From Kaistia adipata DSM 17808 (lineage in GTDB: Bacteria > Pseudomonadota > Alphaproteobacteria > Rhizobiales > Kaistiaceae), in NCBI RefSeq assembly GCF_000423225.1, contig NZ_AUHO01000007.1, positions 766,528 through 830,527 on the forward strand: a stretch of DNA of 64,000 nt, written 5' to 3'. Of this stretch, positions 40,951 through 50,124 are shown one piece after another (within the stretch, counting starts at the first letter, position 1; every line of letters starts with the position of its first letter). Both the position numbers and the translations under genes were made by a program. The notes under the pieces were generated by a model. It was not told the origin of the DNA and made no database searches. It worked only from the letters and a program-made list of their open reading frames with translations.

Positions 40951-41309
40951 AGCATGTCGCCCGGCCCGGCGGGGCGACTGCCTTGGGTTACGGTTACGCA
41001 CAGATTGACGGCAATTTGAGATTGATCTCAATTTTGAAGCGTGTAACGTTAGGTTCTGTTCACGGGGCGTCTTATGCCGGGGGGCTAGACGGGGCGTGAC
41101 GAAAGGCCGTCCGTGCGCGCCCGCTTCGAGCAGCGCGCCGGACGGCCGACTCGTTTCTGGGCCCTCGTTTTGCGCCCGGCATGACGTCGCCACCCTGATC
41201 TTCCGGATCCCCTTTTCTTTCCGGTTTCCGCCCGCCTGGCAGGGCTTCCGCGTGCGGCTGCGGCGTCGCTCCGCTTGCGCCCTCCGCGCGGTCCGATTAT
41301 GCCGGTGCC
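40951..41309. other. Divergent intergenic region with one dyad
   Basis: About 360 bases between the PAS_5 and rhomboid genes. Apart from the TTGAGAT dyad at 41016-41031 no gene or RNA was recognised. Confidence 0.5.
41016..41031. promoter_or_regulatory. Candidate operator dyad
   Basis: TTGAGATTGATCTCAA is a perfect inverted repeat of seven-base arms around TG, and the flanking A/T bases extend it with one mismatch. It lies 66 bases upstream of the possible ATG 40950 of the PAS_5 gene. The binding protein is unknown. Confidence 0.45.
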
Positions 41310-42050
41310 ATGAGCCCCAGAAGCGAACGCGCGGCGCGCGAGCCGGTCTTCAACCTGCCTGCCGTGATCATCGCCTCGCTGGTGGTGCTCGCCGCCGTGC
41401 ATGCCGTGCGGATCTACGTGCTCTCCGAGGAGCAGGCGAGCTGGCTGATCGCCACCTTCGCCTTCATCCCGATCCGGCTGACCGGTCCGGAGATACCGGG
41501 CTTCTACTGGCCGGGCGGCGCGGCCGGCGATGTCTGGACCTTCTTCAGCTACGCCTTCCTGCATGGCGACTGGATGCATTATGCGGTGAACGGCCTCTGG
41601 CTCGCCGCCTTCGGCACGCCGCTGGCGCGCCGCTTCGGGACGTGGCGCTTCCTGTCCTTCTCGCTGCTTGGCGCGGCAGCCGGCGCCGCCGCGCATCTCG
41701 CCCTCTATCCCTCCGGCGCGGCGCCCCTGATCGGCGCCTCGGCGGCGATCTCGGCCCAGATGGCGGCCTCGGCCCGCTTCGCCTTCTCCGCCGGCGGCCG
41801 GCTCGGCGGCGGCATCACGCGGCCCGACGCCGATTTCCGCCCGGCGCTCAGCGTGGTGGAGATGGCGCGCGACCGCCGCATCGTCGCCTTCCTCGGCGTC
41901 TGGTTCGTCTTCAACCTGGTCTTCGGGCTGATCTTCACGCCGCCCGGCGTGACGACGAGCTCGATCGCGTGGGAGGCGCATCTCGGCGGCTTCGTCTTCG
42001 GCCTGCTGGCGTTTCCCTGGTTCGATCCGGTCGGCCGGGCGCGCCGCTAG
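41310..42050 (+). CDS. Rhomboid-family intramembrane serine protease
   Basis: A 246-residue protein with about six helices. The rhomboid blocks are WTFFSYAFLHGDWMHYAVNGLW (the H..N oxyanion region), GASAAISAQM (nucleophile Ser; the usual GASG has Ala after Ser here), and WEAHLGGFVFGLLAF (catalytic His). It cleaves substrates within the inner membrane; targets are unknown. The GASA variant may still be active but should be noted. Confidence 0.87.
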   Translation: MSPRSERAAREPVFNLPAVIIASLVVLAAVHAVRIYVLSEEQASWLIATFAFIPIRLTGPEIPGFYWPGGAAGDVWTFFSYAFLHGDWMHYAVNGLWLAAFGTPLARRFGTWRFLSFSLLGAAAGAAAHLALYPSGAAPLIGASAAISAQMAASARFAFSAGGRLGGGITRPDADFRPALSVVEMARDRRIVAFLGVWFVFNLVFGLIFTPPGVTTSSIAWEAHLGGFVFGLLAFPWFDPVGRARR

Positions 42051-42284
42051 CGCCCGTCGCGGGCCGTCCGCGAAAGCGCGCGCCGCCATCGCGGCTTTCC
42101 TTGCAAAGCGCGGCCCGCCGTCCCATCATCGGAGCGGATGGAAGGCCGCTGCGGAACCTCGCCTCGGCCGACCTTCGGAAGGTTGGCATGTCAGCGATGC
42201 CGCCGTGGCGCGCGCCCATGCCAGGGGCCGGACCGCTCCAAGGACGATCTGCGGCCGCCCCGCTTGAACAGGGAGCCGACGTCC

Positions 42285-42713
42285 ATGACCGTAGCTGCCA
42301 TTTTGTCCAGGAAGGGCCGGGAGGTTGTCACCGTCGCCGTCGATCGCTCAATCGCCGACGTGATACACATGCTGGCCGAGTACCGGATTGGCGCCGTCGT
42401 CGTCGCCGATGACGGTGGCCGGATCCTCGGCATCGTCTCGGAGCGCGACGTGGTGCGGGCCCTGGCACGCGGGCCCGGCGCGCTTGACGGCGTGGTCGCG
42501 AGCATCATGACGGCGAAGGTCGTCACCTGCCGAGACCACGACACGATCAACGAGGTGATGGCGCGCATGACCGAGGGCCGTTTCCGCCATCTGCCCGTCG
42601 TCGAGGACGGCCGGCTCGCCGGAATCGTCTCGATCGGCGACGTGGTGAAGGCGCGGATCGAGCAGGTCGAGCGCGAGGCCGACGAGATGCGGGCCTATAT
42701 CGCGATGGCCTGA
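42285..42713 (+). CDS. Tandem CBS-domain protein
   Basis: A 142-residue protein made of two CBS domains (about residues 8-62 and 72-130): ADVIHMLAEYRIGAVVVADDG, ILGIVSERDVVRAL, INEVMARMTEGRFRHLPVVEDG, LAGIVSIGDVVKARI. Such stand-alone pairs bind adenosyl ligands (AMP, ATP, NAD or SAM) and modulate partner proteins. ATG 42285 is chosen; upstream residues are not conserved. A 46-bp repeat follows at 42725. Confidence 0.92.
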   Translation: MTVAAILSRKGREVVTVAVDRSIADVIHMLAEYRIGAVVVADDGGRILGIVSERDVVRALARGPGALDGVVASIMTAKVVTCRDHDTINEVMARMTEGRFRHLPVVEDGRLAGIVSIGDVVKARIEQVEREADEMRAYIAMA

Positions 42714-42724
42714 GCGGCGTCAGA

Positions 42725-42770
42725 AGCGTTTTCGAGCGAAGTGGACACCGGTTCGCGTCAAGAAAACGCG
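42725..42770 (+). repeat. 46-bp intergenic repeat, copy 1
   Basis: It begins AGCGTTTTCGAGCGAAGTGG and ends AAGAAAACGCG, and matches the reverse complement of 45347-45392 at 42 of 46 positions. I recall very similar intergenic sequences in many Hyphomicrobiales genomes. It follows the CBS gene by 11 bases. Confidence 0.8.
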
Positions 42771-42821
42771 CCTCGACACCGAGCCGGAGCTTTCGCCGTT
42801 TCCAGGGAAGCGGCGGAGGCT

Positions 42822-43313
42822 CTAGCCGCCATAGACGGCCTTTGGATCGAACAGCGGCGCGTCGCCGGTGAAGTCGAGCGCCAGCGTCGGGCTGACCTTA
42901 TGCCCGACCGGCACGGTGCGGTAGAAGCAGCCCTTGCGGCCGGTGTGGCAGTTCGCACCCGTGCCGGCCGTCGTCACCTTGATCAGCACGGCGTCCTGGT
43001 CGCAATCGACCCGCATCTCGCGGACCGTCTGCGCATGGCCGCTGGTCGCGCCCTTGTGCCAGAGCTCCTTGCGCGAGCGGCTCCAGTACCAGCCCTCGCC
43101 GGTCTCGATCGTCTTCGCCAGCGCCTCGGCATTCATCCAGGCGAGCATCACCACCTCGCTCGTCTCGAAATCGGTGACGACGGCCGCGATCAGGCCGTCG
43201 GCGCCGAAGCGCGGCATCAGAATCGCGCCTTCCTCGACCTCGGCATGCGAACCCGGCGCGGCGAAGCGGGGCATGGCGGGGCTGGTGTTCGTCGTTGTCT
43301 CGGTCGTCGTCAT
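42822..43313 (-). CDS. hisI: Phosphoribosyl-AMP cyclohydrolase
   Basis: A 163-residue zinc enzyme of histidine biosynthesis that opens the adenine ring of phosphoribosyl-AMP. Core motifs are EVVMLAWMNAEAL, GEGWYWSRSRKELWHKGATSG, RVDCDQDAVLIKV and CHTGRKGCFYR (zinc-binding cysteines). It lacks the HisE pyrophosphohydrolase domain, so that activity is encoded elsewhere. It follows folE on the minus strand. Confidence 0.97.
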   Translation of the reverse strand: MTTTETTTNTSPAMPRFAAPGSHAEVEEGAILMPRFGADGLIAAVVTDFETSEVVMLAWMNAEALAKTIETGEGWYWSRSRKELWHKGATSGHAQTVREMRVDCDQDAVLIKVTTAGTGANCHTGRKGCFYRTVPVGHKVSPTLALDFTGDAPLFDPKAVYGG

Positions 43314-43380
43314 GGCAATCTCCGGATGTCGCCTTCGCCTTAGCGCCGGCGCGGCGGCGGGGAAAGGGGGCAGGGGGGCG

Positions 43381-43998
43381 TCAGCGCCCCTGCACCAACT
43401 GCAGGAAGCGGGCGCGCTCGGCGGCGTCCTTGTGGAAGACGCCGGTGAAGCTCGTCGTGACGGTCGAGACGCCGGACTTGCGGGTGCCGCGCATCGAGAC
43501 GCAATGATGCTCGGCCTCGAGCATCACGGCGACGCCACGCGGGGCGAGGCCCTTGTCGACCGCCTGGGCGATCTGGTTCGTCAGGCGCTCCTGCATCTGC
43601 AGGCGGCGGGCGAAGATGTCGACGACGCGGGCGAGCTTCGACAGGCCGACCACGCCGCCCTTCGGATAATAGGCGATGTGCGCCTTGCCGATGAACGGCA
43701 CCATGTGGTGCTCGCAATGCGAGAAGAACGGGATGTCGCGCACCAGCACGATGTCGTCATAGCCGCCGGCTTCGTCGAAGACGCGGTCGAGCGTCTCGGC
43801 CGCGTCCTCGTGATAGCCGCGGTAGAATTCGCCAAAGGCCTTCGTCACCCGCTTCGGCGTGTCGATCAGGCCTTCGCGCGTCGGGTCGTCGCCGGCCCAG
43901 GCGATCAGCGTGCGGACGGCGGCCTCGGCCTCCTCGCGGCTCGGCCGGCGGGGGGCGTGCTCGGGCTGGCCCTTGGTCTCGGGGCTCTTGGCGTCCAT
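43381..43998 (-). CDS. folE: GTP cyclohydrolase I
   Basis: A 205-residue enzyme that converts GTP to dihydroneopterin triphosphate, the first step of folate synthesis. Zinc and active-site residues appear in [20 protein letters not shown] and in the C-terminal [16 protein letters not shown]. It heads the folE-hisI pair and is divergent from the scaffold-protein gene at 44132. Confidence 0.97.
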   Translation of the reverse strand: MDAKSPETKGQPEHAPRRPSREEAEAAVRTLIAWAGDDPTREGLIDTPKRVTKAFGEFYRGYHEDAAETLDRVFDEAGGYDDIVLVRDIPFFSHCEHHMVPFIGKAHIAYYPKGGVVGLSKLARVVDIFARRLQMQERLTNQIAQAVDKGLAPRGVAVMLEAEHHCVSMRGTRKSGVSTVTTSFTGVFHKDAAERARFLQLVQGR

Positions 43999-44131
43999 CG
44001 TCTACTCCATGCAGGTATGCGCGCGACATGCCATGCCGCGCGGCGGCGTCGGGGGCGCCGCAGCGTGTGTCGCACTCCTACTATCTGGTCGGTCCGCTGG
44101 CGAGTTTCTATATTGGCGGCAGGAGGTCGCA

Positions 44132-44584
44132 ATGATCGACGACATCTACAACGCGCGGATCCTCGAATTCGCCGGCAATATTCCCCGCCTCGGCCGGCTC
44201 GACCATCCGGACGCGAGCGCGACCGCGCATTCCAAGCTCTGTGGCTCGACCGTGACCGTGCATCTCGCCATGGACGGCGACGTCGTGACGGATTTCGCGC
44301 ATGAGGTGCGCGCCTGCGCGCTCGGCCAGGCTTCCAGCTCGATTCTGGCGCGCCATGTCGTGGGGGCCGATGCGGGCGAGCTGCGCGAACTGCGCGCCGC
44401 CATGCTGCGCATGTTGAAGGAGAACGGCCCGCCCCCCGAGGGGCGTTTCGCCGATCTCCGCTTCCTCGAGCCGGTTCGGCACTACAAGGCCCGCCATGCC
44501 TCGACCATGCTCACCTTCGATGCCGTGGTGGACGCCATCGGCCAGATCGAGGCGAAGCGGGAAGAGGCGCTCGCCGCGGGATGA
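44132..44584 (+). CDS. IscU/SufU-like iron-sulfur scaffold family protein
   Basis: A 150-residue protein resembling the NifU N-terminal/SufU fold: HSKLCGSTVTVHL (first Cys) and VRACALGQASSSILA (second Cys). At the place of the third cluster-binding cysteine the sequence reads ARHASTMLTF, so His or Ala replaces Cys. It may bind a metal differently or act with other factors. AGGAGG at 44121-44126 supports the ATG. It belongs to a block with folE, hisI and yidD. Confidence 0.87.
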   Translation: MIDDIYNARILEFAGNIPRLGRLDHPDASATAHSKLCGSTVTVHLAMDGDVVTDFAHEVRACALGQASSSILARHVVGADAGELRELRAAMLRMLKENGPPPEGRFADLRFLEPVRHYKARHASTMLTFDAVVDAIGQIEAKREEALAAG

Positions 44585-44627
44585 TGATCCGCCGGTTCGG
44601 CCGGCTCTGAGCGGAAAGGCGAAGCCC

Positions 44628-44927
44628 ATGCCGTTGTTCAGTCATCACCGCACCATGCCGGTCGTCGCCGGCCTGCTTGTCGGCGTCGCGCTCGGCTGCG
44701 GCCCGGCGCTGGCGTTGTCGTCGGACGCGCAGGCGATCGTCGAGCGGGTCAGGGCGACGACGCCGGACCTGCACCCCGTCTGCTCCGATCGGGGCGCGCT
44801 GACCAAGGTCGTCACGGCCGCGACCATCGCGCTCGCCGAGGCAAAGAAGATCAACAGCGACCACGCGACCGCGCGGGCCGCGGGCCAGGAGGCCGGACGC
44901 TATCTGTACCTGCACTGTCCGTCATAG
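44628..44927 (+). CDS. Small exported protein, function unknown
   Basis: A 99-residue protein with signal peptide (VVAGLLVGVALGCGPALA) followed by a helical mature part with two cysteines (HPVCSDRGALTKVVTAAT and YLYLHCPS). I recognise no domain. It lies between the scaffold gene and yidD, 43 bases after the former. Confidence in coding comes from signal peptide, neighbours and strand. Confidence 0.7.
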   Translation: MPLFSHHRTMPVVAGLLVGVALGCGPALALSSDAQAIVERVRATTPDLHPVCSDRGALTKVVTAATIALAEAKKINSDHATARAAGQEAGRYLYLHCPS

Positions 44928-45033
44928 CGCGGCCGTTCGCTGCGAGCGCGTCGGCCCGGCGGCAACCGCCCGGTCGGGCCTCGCGGCCCTGCCGGGCCGG
45001 CTCGGCATCGGGCTGATCCGGCTCTACAAGCTG

Positions 45034-45294
45034 ATGCTCTCGCCCTTCATCGGCCAGAATTGCCGCTATCTGCCGACCTGCTCCAGCTATGGCGAGGAGG
45101 CGATCCGCCGCCATGGCCTCTGGGCCGGCGGCTGGATGACGCTCGCGCGTTTCCAGCGCTGTGGCCCCTTCGGTGCGTCCGGCTACGATCCCGTGCCCGA
45201 AACGCCGGCGCCGGGCGCCAGCTGGTACCGGCCCTGGCGCTACGGCCAGTGGACGGGGAAGCATATCGATCCGGCAACACGGCTGGACGTCTAG
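45034..45294 (+). CDS. yidD: Membrane protein insertion efficiency factor YidD
   Basis: An 86-residue (or longer) YidD protein: SPFIGQNCRYLPTCSSYGEEAIRRHGLWAGGWMTLARFQRCGPFGASGYDPVP is diagnostic, aiding YidC-dependent membrane insertion. The ATG at 45034 leaves out the conserved amphipathic helix IGLIRLYKLMLSPF, whose codons are in frame from about 45001. No ATG, GTG or TTG lies in frame before it in the intergenic space, so a rare start (for example CTG 44989) or a sequence error is possible. Its stop codon is inside a large inverted repeat. Confidence 0.88.
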   Translation: MLSPFIGQNCRYLPTCSSYGEEAIRRHGLWAGGWMTLARFQRCGPFGASGYDPVPETPAPGASWYRPWRYGQWTGKHIDPATRLDV

Positions 45295-45333
45295 AGCCCG
45301 TCAGCGCTTCATGGAAACGCTGACGGGCTCTAG
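45291..45333. repeat. 16-bp perfect inverted repeat (stem-loop) at the end of yidD
   Basis: CTAGAGCCCGTCAGCG, an 11-base loop, then its exact reverse complement. The left arm contains the yidD stop codon. It may work as a terminator, but no T-run follows directly; it adjoins the repeat at 45347. Confidence 0.75.
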
Positions 45334-45346
45334 CTCTTTGCCTGAT

Positions 45347-45392
45347 CGCGTTTCCTTCACGCGAACCGGCATCCACTTCGCTCGAAAACGCT
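45347..45392 (-). repeat. 46-bp intergenic repeat, copy 2
   Basis: Reverse-oriented copy of the repeat at 42725-42770 with four mismatches. It abuts the stop of the LysR gene at 45393 and the stem-loop at 45291-45333. Confidence 0.8.
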
Positions 45393-46292
45393 CTAGCGGG
45401 ATCGCGGGGCGGCCTCGTCCGCGTAGGGGCGGGCGGCGTCGAGGATCCAGGCGCGGAAGGCGCGTGTCGCCGGCGTCGGAGTCGACGATTTGAGGCTGGT
45501 CAGCCAGTAGCTGCCATTCGTCACCGTCGTTTCGAAGGGCTGGACGATCGCGCCGTCGCCGAGCTGGCGGCGGAACATCAGCGGCGGCGCCAGCGCCACG
45601 CCGATGCCGAGCAGCGCCGCCTCCACCATGGTGCGCGAGGAATCGAAGACCGGCCCCTTCACGGGCGGCGGCGCGACGCCGGCGGCCTCGAACCAGCTCG
45701 GCCACTCGTCGGCGCGATAGGAGCGCAGTAGCGTCTCGGCATGGAGATCCTGCGGCCCGGCGAGCCGCGCGGCGATCTCGGGAACGCAAAGGACGGAAAG
45801 CGGCGCGGCGAACAGGCGCCCGGCCTCGGTGCCGTGCCAGGCGCCGTCACCGAAGCGGATCGCGAAATCGAGGCCCTCGGCGGCGATGTCGACCCGGTTG
45901 TTGTTGGTCGACAGACGCAGATCGACAAAGGGGTTGGCGCGCTGGAACTCGGGCAGTCGCTCGATCAGCCAGCCGACGGCGAAGGTGCCGACCGCGCCGA
46001 CATTCAGCACCTCGCGGACATGGCCGCCCTCGAATTGCTCGAGCACGCCGGCGATCCGGTCGAACGCCTCGCGGAGCGTCGGCAGCAGGGCCTGTCCCTC
46101 GTCGGTCAGCGACAGGCCGCGTGGCAGGCGACGGAACAGCGGCGAGCCGAGCCGTTCCTCCAGCGCCTTGACCTGATGGCTGACGGCGGCCTGCGTCACC
46201 GAGAGCTCGATCGCCGCGCGGGTAAAGCTCAGATGGCGGGCCGAGGCCTCGAAGGCGCGCAGCGCGTTCAGCGGCAGATGCGGGCGGACCAT
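45393..46292 (-). CDS. LysR-family regulator (AmpR/GcvA type)
   Basis: A 299-residue LysR protein with an N-terminal HTH (about residues 5-65: LNALRAFEASARHLSFTRAAI, VTQAAVSHQVKALEERLG, LFRRLPRGLSLTDEGQALL) and an effector-binding domain. The PLNALRAFEA opening is typical of the AmpR/GcvA branch. It is divergent from the class D beta-lactamase gene at 46414, the arrangement used by AmpR-controlled beta-lactamases, which respond to cell-wall fragments. Confidence 0.92.
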   Translation of the reverse strand: MVRPHLPLNALRAFEASARHLSFTRAAIELSVTQAAVSHQVKALEERLGSPLFRRLPRGLSLTDEGQALLPTLREAFDRIAGVLEQFEGGHVREVLNVGAVGTFAVGWLIERLPEFQRANPFVDLRLSTNNNRVDIAAEGLDFAIRFGDGAWHGTEAGRLFAAPLSVLCVPEIAARLAGPQDLHAETLLRSYRADEWPSWFEAAGVAPPPVKGPVFDSSRTMVEAALLGIGVALAPPLMFRRQLGDGAIVQPFETTVTNGSYWLTSLKSSTPTPATRAFRAWILDAARPYADEAAPRSR

Positions 46293-46413
46293 AGCAGGGC
46301 CTCGGGGTTCGTGATCCTAGTTTTCCTCATGGCTTGCCACAGTTATCATCGTTTGTCCGCCTCGTGCACCCGCCCTAGGAAGGAGCCGGAAACGATCAAC
46401 GGAGATGGCTTGG

Positions 46414-47247
46414 ATGCTCGACAGACGGCAGTTTTCAAAAGGTCTCATGTTCTCGGCGGGCGCGGCGCTGGTCGGCGGGCCGGGGCTCGCGACGTCAGCG
46501 ATGGCATCAGAGAAATTCGTGTGCACGGTGATGGTCGATGTCGCGACCGGCAAGGCCATCCGCCGCGACGGTCCGGCCGAGCGGCGCTTCTCGCCCTGTT
46601 CGACCTTCAAGTTCCCGCTCGCCGTAATGGGCTTCGATTCCGGCGTGTTGCAGGATCCCACGCATCCGCTCTGGGACTATCGGCCGGAATTCCAGGTCAC
46701 GATGGAGCAGCAGAAGAAGCCGTCGGATCCGACGATCTGGCTCCGGGATTCGATCGTCTGGTACTCGCAGGAGCTCACCCGCAAGCTGGGCGATGCCCGC
46801 TTCCGCGCCTATGTCGAGCGCTTCGGCTATGGCAATGAGGACGTCTCGGGCAATCCCGGCAAGGATGACGGGCTGACGCAATCCTGGCTGATGTCGTCGC
46901 TGGCGATCTCGCCGGACGAACAGGTCGCCTTCGTGCGCCGCTTCCTCGGCCGCGAGCTCGCCGTCTCCGACCATGCCTATGCCGCGACCGAGGCGAGCCT
47001 CGCCCGCTATCCGGCCGAAGGCGGCTGGACGCTGACCGGCAAGACCGGCAGCGGCTTTCTCCGCACCGCCAAGGGAGCGACGGATCGCAGCCGGCCGATC
47101 GGCTGGTTCGTCGGCTGGGGCGACAAGGACGGCCGCCGCGTCGCCTTCGCCCGCTTCAACCTCGGCAACCAGCGCTCGAAGACCTATGGCGGCATGATCG
47201 CGCGCGATGCGATGACGAAGGAATTCGGCCGCCTCGCCGGCGGCTGA
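46414..47247 (+). CDS. Class D (OXA-type) beta-lactamase
   Basis: A 277-residue serine beta-lactamase. Catalytic motifs are intact: S63-T-F-K66 in [10 protein letters not shown]113-I-V in [10 protein letters not shown]139-G-N in [11 protein letters not shown]158 in [11 protein letters not shown], and K210-T-G in LTGKTGSGF. The N-terminus [20 protein letters not shown] carries a twin-arginine motif, suggesting Tat export. I choose ATG 46414 because GGAG (46401-46404) is nine bases before it and directly abuts the alternative ATG 46405. It hydrolyses beta-lactams; spectrum cannot be predicted. The divergent LysR gene likely regulates it. Confidence 0.93.
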   Translation: MLDRRQFSKGLMFSAGAALVGGPGLATSAMASEKFVCTVMVDVATGKAIRRDGPAERRFSPCSTFKFPLAVMGFDSGVLQDPTHPLWDYRPEFQVTMEQQKKPSDPTIWLRDSIVWYSQELTRKLGDARFRAYVERFGYGNEDVSGNPGKDDGLTQSWLMSSLAISPDEQVAFVRRFLGRELAVSDHAYAATEASLARYPAEGGWTLTGKTGSGFLRTAKGATDRSRPIGWFVGWGDKDGRRVAFARFNLGNQRSKTYGGMIARDAMTKEFGRLAGG

Positions 47248-47462
47248 GCGCGGCGCCGGTCGGGATGGAGCAGGGGCGGGCGGGGCGTTTCGGCCTTCGC
47301 CCGCGCCGCCGTTTCGGGCGCCCGGAAGCTTGCCTGCCGCGCCGCCATCGTATAGCCGTCTCGCACCGGCAGTATCGACCGGTGAGCGAGGGCCGGACCT
47401 CGCTTTTCCTTCAGCCTAACCGCTTACCCGCGTTCGTCTGCGGGAGTGAGCAGGAGAGACAC

Positions 47463-49433
47463 ATGATCAATCTGACATTTCCCGATGGTTCCGTTCGCCA
47501 GTTCGAAGCCGGCGTGACCGGCAAGGCGATCGCCGAGGGCATTTCCAAGTCGCTCGCCAAGAAGTCCGTCGCCATGACGCTCGACGGCGTGGTGACCGAC
47601 CTTTCCGATCCGATCACCCAGGACGCCCAGCTCGAGATCGTGACGCGCGACGACCCGCGCGCGCTCGAGCTGATCCGTCATGACGCCGCGCATGTGATGG
47701 CCGAGGCCGTGCAGGAGCTCTATCCCGGCACCCAGGTTACCATCGGCCCGGTGATCGAGAACGGCTTCTACTACGACTTCGCCCGCAACGAGCCCTTCAC
47801 GACCGAGGATCTGCCGAAGATCGAGCAGAAGATGCGCGAGATCATTTCGCGGAACGCTCACTTCACCAAGGAGATCTGGTCGCGCGACAAGGCCAAGCAG
47901 GTATTCGCCGACAAGGGCGAGGCCTTCAAGGTCGAGCTGGTCGACGCGATCCCGGCCGGCCAGGACCTGAAGATCTATTTCCAGGGCGACTGGTTCGATC
48001 TCTGCCGCGGTCCGCACCTGGCCTCGACGGGCCAGATCGGCTCGGCCTTCAAGCTGATGAAGGTGGCGGGCGCCTATTGGCGCGGCGACAGCAACAATCC
48101 GATGCTGACCCGCATCTATGGCACGGCCTGGCATGACCAGGTCCAGCTCGACGCCTATCTCCACATGCTGGAGGAGGCGGAGAAGCGCGACCACCGCAAG
48201 CTCGGCCGCGAGATGGACCTGTTCCATTTCCAGGAAGAAGGTCCGGGCGTCGTCTTCTGGCACGCCAAGGGCTGGTCGATGTTCCAGGAGCTGATCGCCT
48301 ATATGCGGCGGCGCCTGCGTCCGCTTGGTTACCAGGAGGTTAACGCTCCGCAGCTGCTCGACAAGTCGCTCTGGGAGACCTCGGGCCACTGGGGCTGGTA
48401 CAAGGAGAACATGTTCGCGGCGCAGTCGGCCGGCGACGATACCGAGGACGAGCGCGTCTTCGCGATCAAGCCGATGAACTGCCCCGGCCATGTGCAGATC
48501 TTCAAGCACGGCCTGAAGTCCTATCGCGATCTGCCGCTGCGGCTTGCCGAATTCGGCAATGTCCACCGCTACGAGCCCTCGGGCGCGTTGCACGGGTTGA
48601 TGCGCGTTCGCGGTTTCACGCAGGACGACGCGCACATCTTCTGCACCGAAGAGCAGATGGCCGAAGAGTGCCTGAAGATCAACGACCTGATCCTGTCGAC
48701 CTATGCCGATTTCGGCTTCGACGAGATCGTCGTCAAGCTCTCGACCCGCCCCGAGAAGCGCGTCGGTTCCGACGCCGTCTGGGATCACGCCGAAGAGGTG
48801 ATGATGCGGGTGCTGAAGACGATCGAGGAGCAGTCGGGCGGCAAGATCAAGACCGGCATCCTCGAGGGCGAGGGCGCGTTCTACGGTCCGAAGTTCGAAT
48901 ACACCCTGCGGGATGCCATCGGCCGTGAATGGCAGTGCGGTACGACGCAGGTCGACTTCAACCTGCCGGAGCGCTTCGGGGCCTTCTACGTCGATTCAGA
49001 CGGCGAGAAGAAGACGCCGGTGATGATCCATCGCGCCATCTGCGGCTCGATGGAGCGTTTCCTCGGCATCCTGATCGAGAACTTCGCCGGTCACTTCCCG
49101 CTGTGGTTCGCGCCGCAGCAGGTCGTCGTCACGACGATTACTTCCGAGGCGGACGAGTATGCCGAGGAAGTGCTGCAGAAGCTTCGCAATGCGGGGCTTC
49201 GGGCCGAGATCGATCTTCGCAACGAGAAGATCAACTACAAGGTCCGCGAGCATTCGGTCGCCAAGGTGCCGGTGATCCTGGTCTGCGGCAAGCGCGAGGC
49301 CGAGGAGCGGACGGTCAACATCCGCCGTCTTGGCTCGCGCGACCAGGTCTCGTCGACGCTGGACCAGGCGATGGTGAATCTCGTCGCAGAAGCCACGCCG
49401 CCGGATCTGGCGCGCCAGAAGCTTCTGGCCTGA
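47463..49433 (+). CDS. thrS: Threonine-tRNA ligase
   Basis: A 656-residue synthetase with TGS domain (about 1-62), editing domain with HxxxH (H73, H77 in [10 protein letters not shown]), class II catalytic core ([55 protein letters not shown] end) and a C-terminal anticodon-binding domain. Length and motif order are normal. ATG 47463 follows GGAGAG. A G+C-rich hairpin lies downstream at about 49445-49468. Confidence 0.98.
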   Translation: MINLTFPDGSVRQFEAGVTGKAIAEGISKSLAKKSVAMTLDGVVTDLSDPITQDAQLEIVTRDDPRALELIRHDAAHVMAEAVQELYPGTQVTIGPVIENGFYYDFARNEPFTTEDLPKIEQKMREIISRNAHFTKEIWSRDKAKQVFADKGEAFKVELVDAIPAGQDLKIYFQGDWFDLCRGPHLASTGQIGSAFKLMKVAGAYWRGDSNNPMLTRIYGTAWHDQVQLDAYLHMLEEAEKRDHRKLGREMDLFHFQEEGPGVVFWHAKGWSMFQELIAYMRRRLRPLGYQEVNAPQLLDKSLWETSGHWGWYKENMFAAQSAGDDTEDERVFAIKPMNCPGHVQIFKHGLKSYRDLPLRLAEFGNVHRYEPSGALHGLMRVRGFTQDDAHIFCTEEQMAEECLKINDLILSTYADFGFDEIVVKLSTRPEKRVGSDAVWDHAEEVMMRVLKTIEEQSGGKIKTGILEGEGAFYGPKFEYTLRDAIGREWQCGTTQVDFNLPERFGAFYVDSDGEKKTPVMIHRAICGSMERFLGILIENFAGHFPLWFAPQQVVVTTITSEADEYAEEVLQKLRNAGLRAEIDLRNEKINYKVREHSVAKVPVILVCGKREAEERTVNIRRLGSRDQVSSTLDQAMVNLVAEATPPDLARQKLLA

Positions 49434-49516
49434 CAAAAAAGACTGCGGCCGGGGTTTCCCTCGGCCGCGTCTCGCCTGCAGTACTGACTACATTCCCGCA
49501 GGCGACGGAGTGCCTG

Positions 49517-49960
49517 CTACGGGCCCCACGAGAAGCTGAAGCCGCCGGTGCCGGCCGCGCTGCCCTGCTCCGAACCGCCGGAGGTGCCGCCACCGCCATG
49601 GCCGCCGCCGAACAGGCCGCCACCGCCGCCGCCGCCACCCGCGTGATAGGTGCTGCCGGCGCCGCCGATCGAGCCGCCGAGGGCGCCCGCCGCGCCGACC
49701 GAACCCCAGCTAGTGCTGGTGGCGGAGGTCGTCGTGGTCGAGTAGCTGTCGGAGGAGCTGGTGCTCGAGCCCGTGCCGCCGCCGCCACCACCGCCGAGGC
49801 CGCCGCCGCCGCCACCATTGGCCGATGAGGAGGTGGAGGACGTGCCGCCCGCCGTCTGGGTGGCGGAGCTTGTCGCCGAGGCGGCCATCGCGGCCGACGC
49901 GGTGAGTGCGAAGATCGCAGAAGTCGCCACGCCGACGAGAATATTGCGATATTTGGTCAT
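49517..49960 (-). CDS. Secreted glycine/serine-rich low-complexity protein
   Basis: A 147-residue protein with signal peptide (NILVGVATSAIFALTASAAMA) and a mature part almost wholly of Ser, Thr, Gly and Ala, including poly-Gly tracts and STSWGSVGAAGALGGS. GGGAG precedes ATG 49960. It has no cysteine and ends GGFSFSWGP. I recognise no family. It is the last of four similar genes in tandem, 164 bases from the next. Confidence 0.7.
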   Translation of the reverse strand: MTKYRNILVGVATSAIFALTASAAMAASATSSATQTAGGTSSTSSSANGGGGGGLGGGGGGGTGSSTSSSDSYSTTTTSATSTSWGSVGAAGALGGSIGGAGSTYHAGGGGGGGGLFGGGHGGGGTSGGSEQGSAAGTGGFSFSWGP

Positions 49961-50124
49961 AATATACTCCCTTTATTGACGCTTCGGTTAGTCTTGTGTG
50001 CGCCCCGTTGTCGAAAGCGCATGTTCTATTTTATGAAAATATTAGGTAATTCAAAATGAAGTCTGATAATATTACTGTGATCTATATTTGATATCGTGAT
50101 CATATGGGCGTTATATCGCTGCGA

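Noticed and set aside
47248..47462. T-box or other leader riboswitch in front of thrS
   Set aside because: T-boxes are typical of Gram-positive bacteria and no specifier/antiterminator pattern could be recognised.
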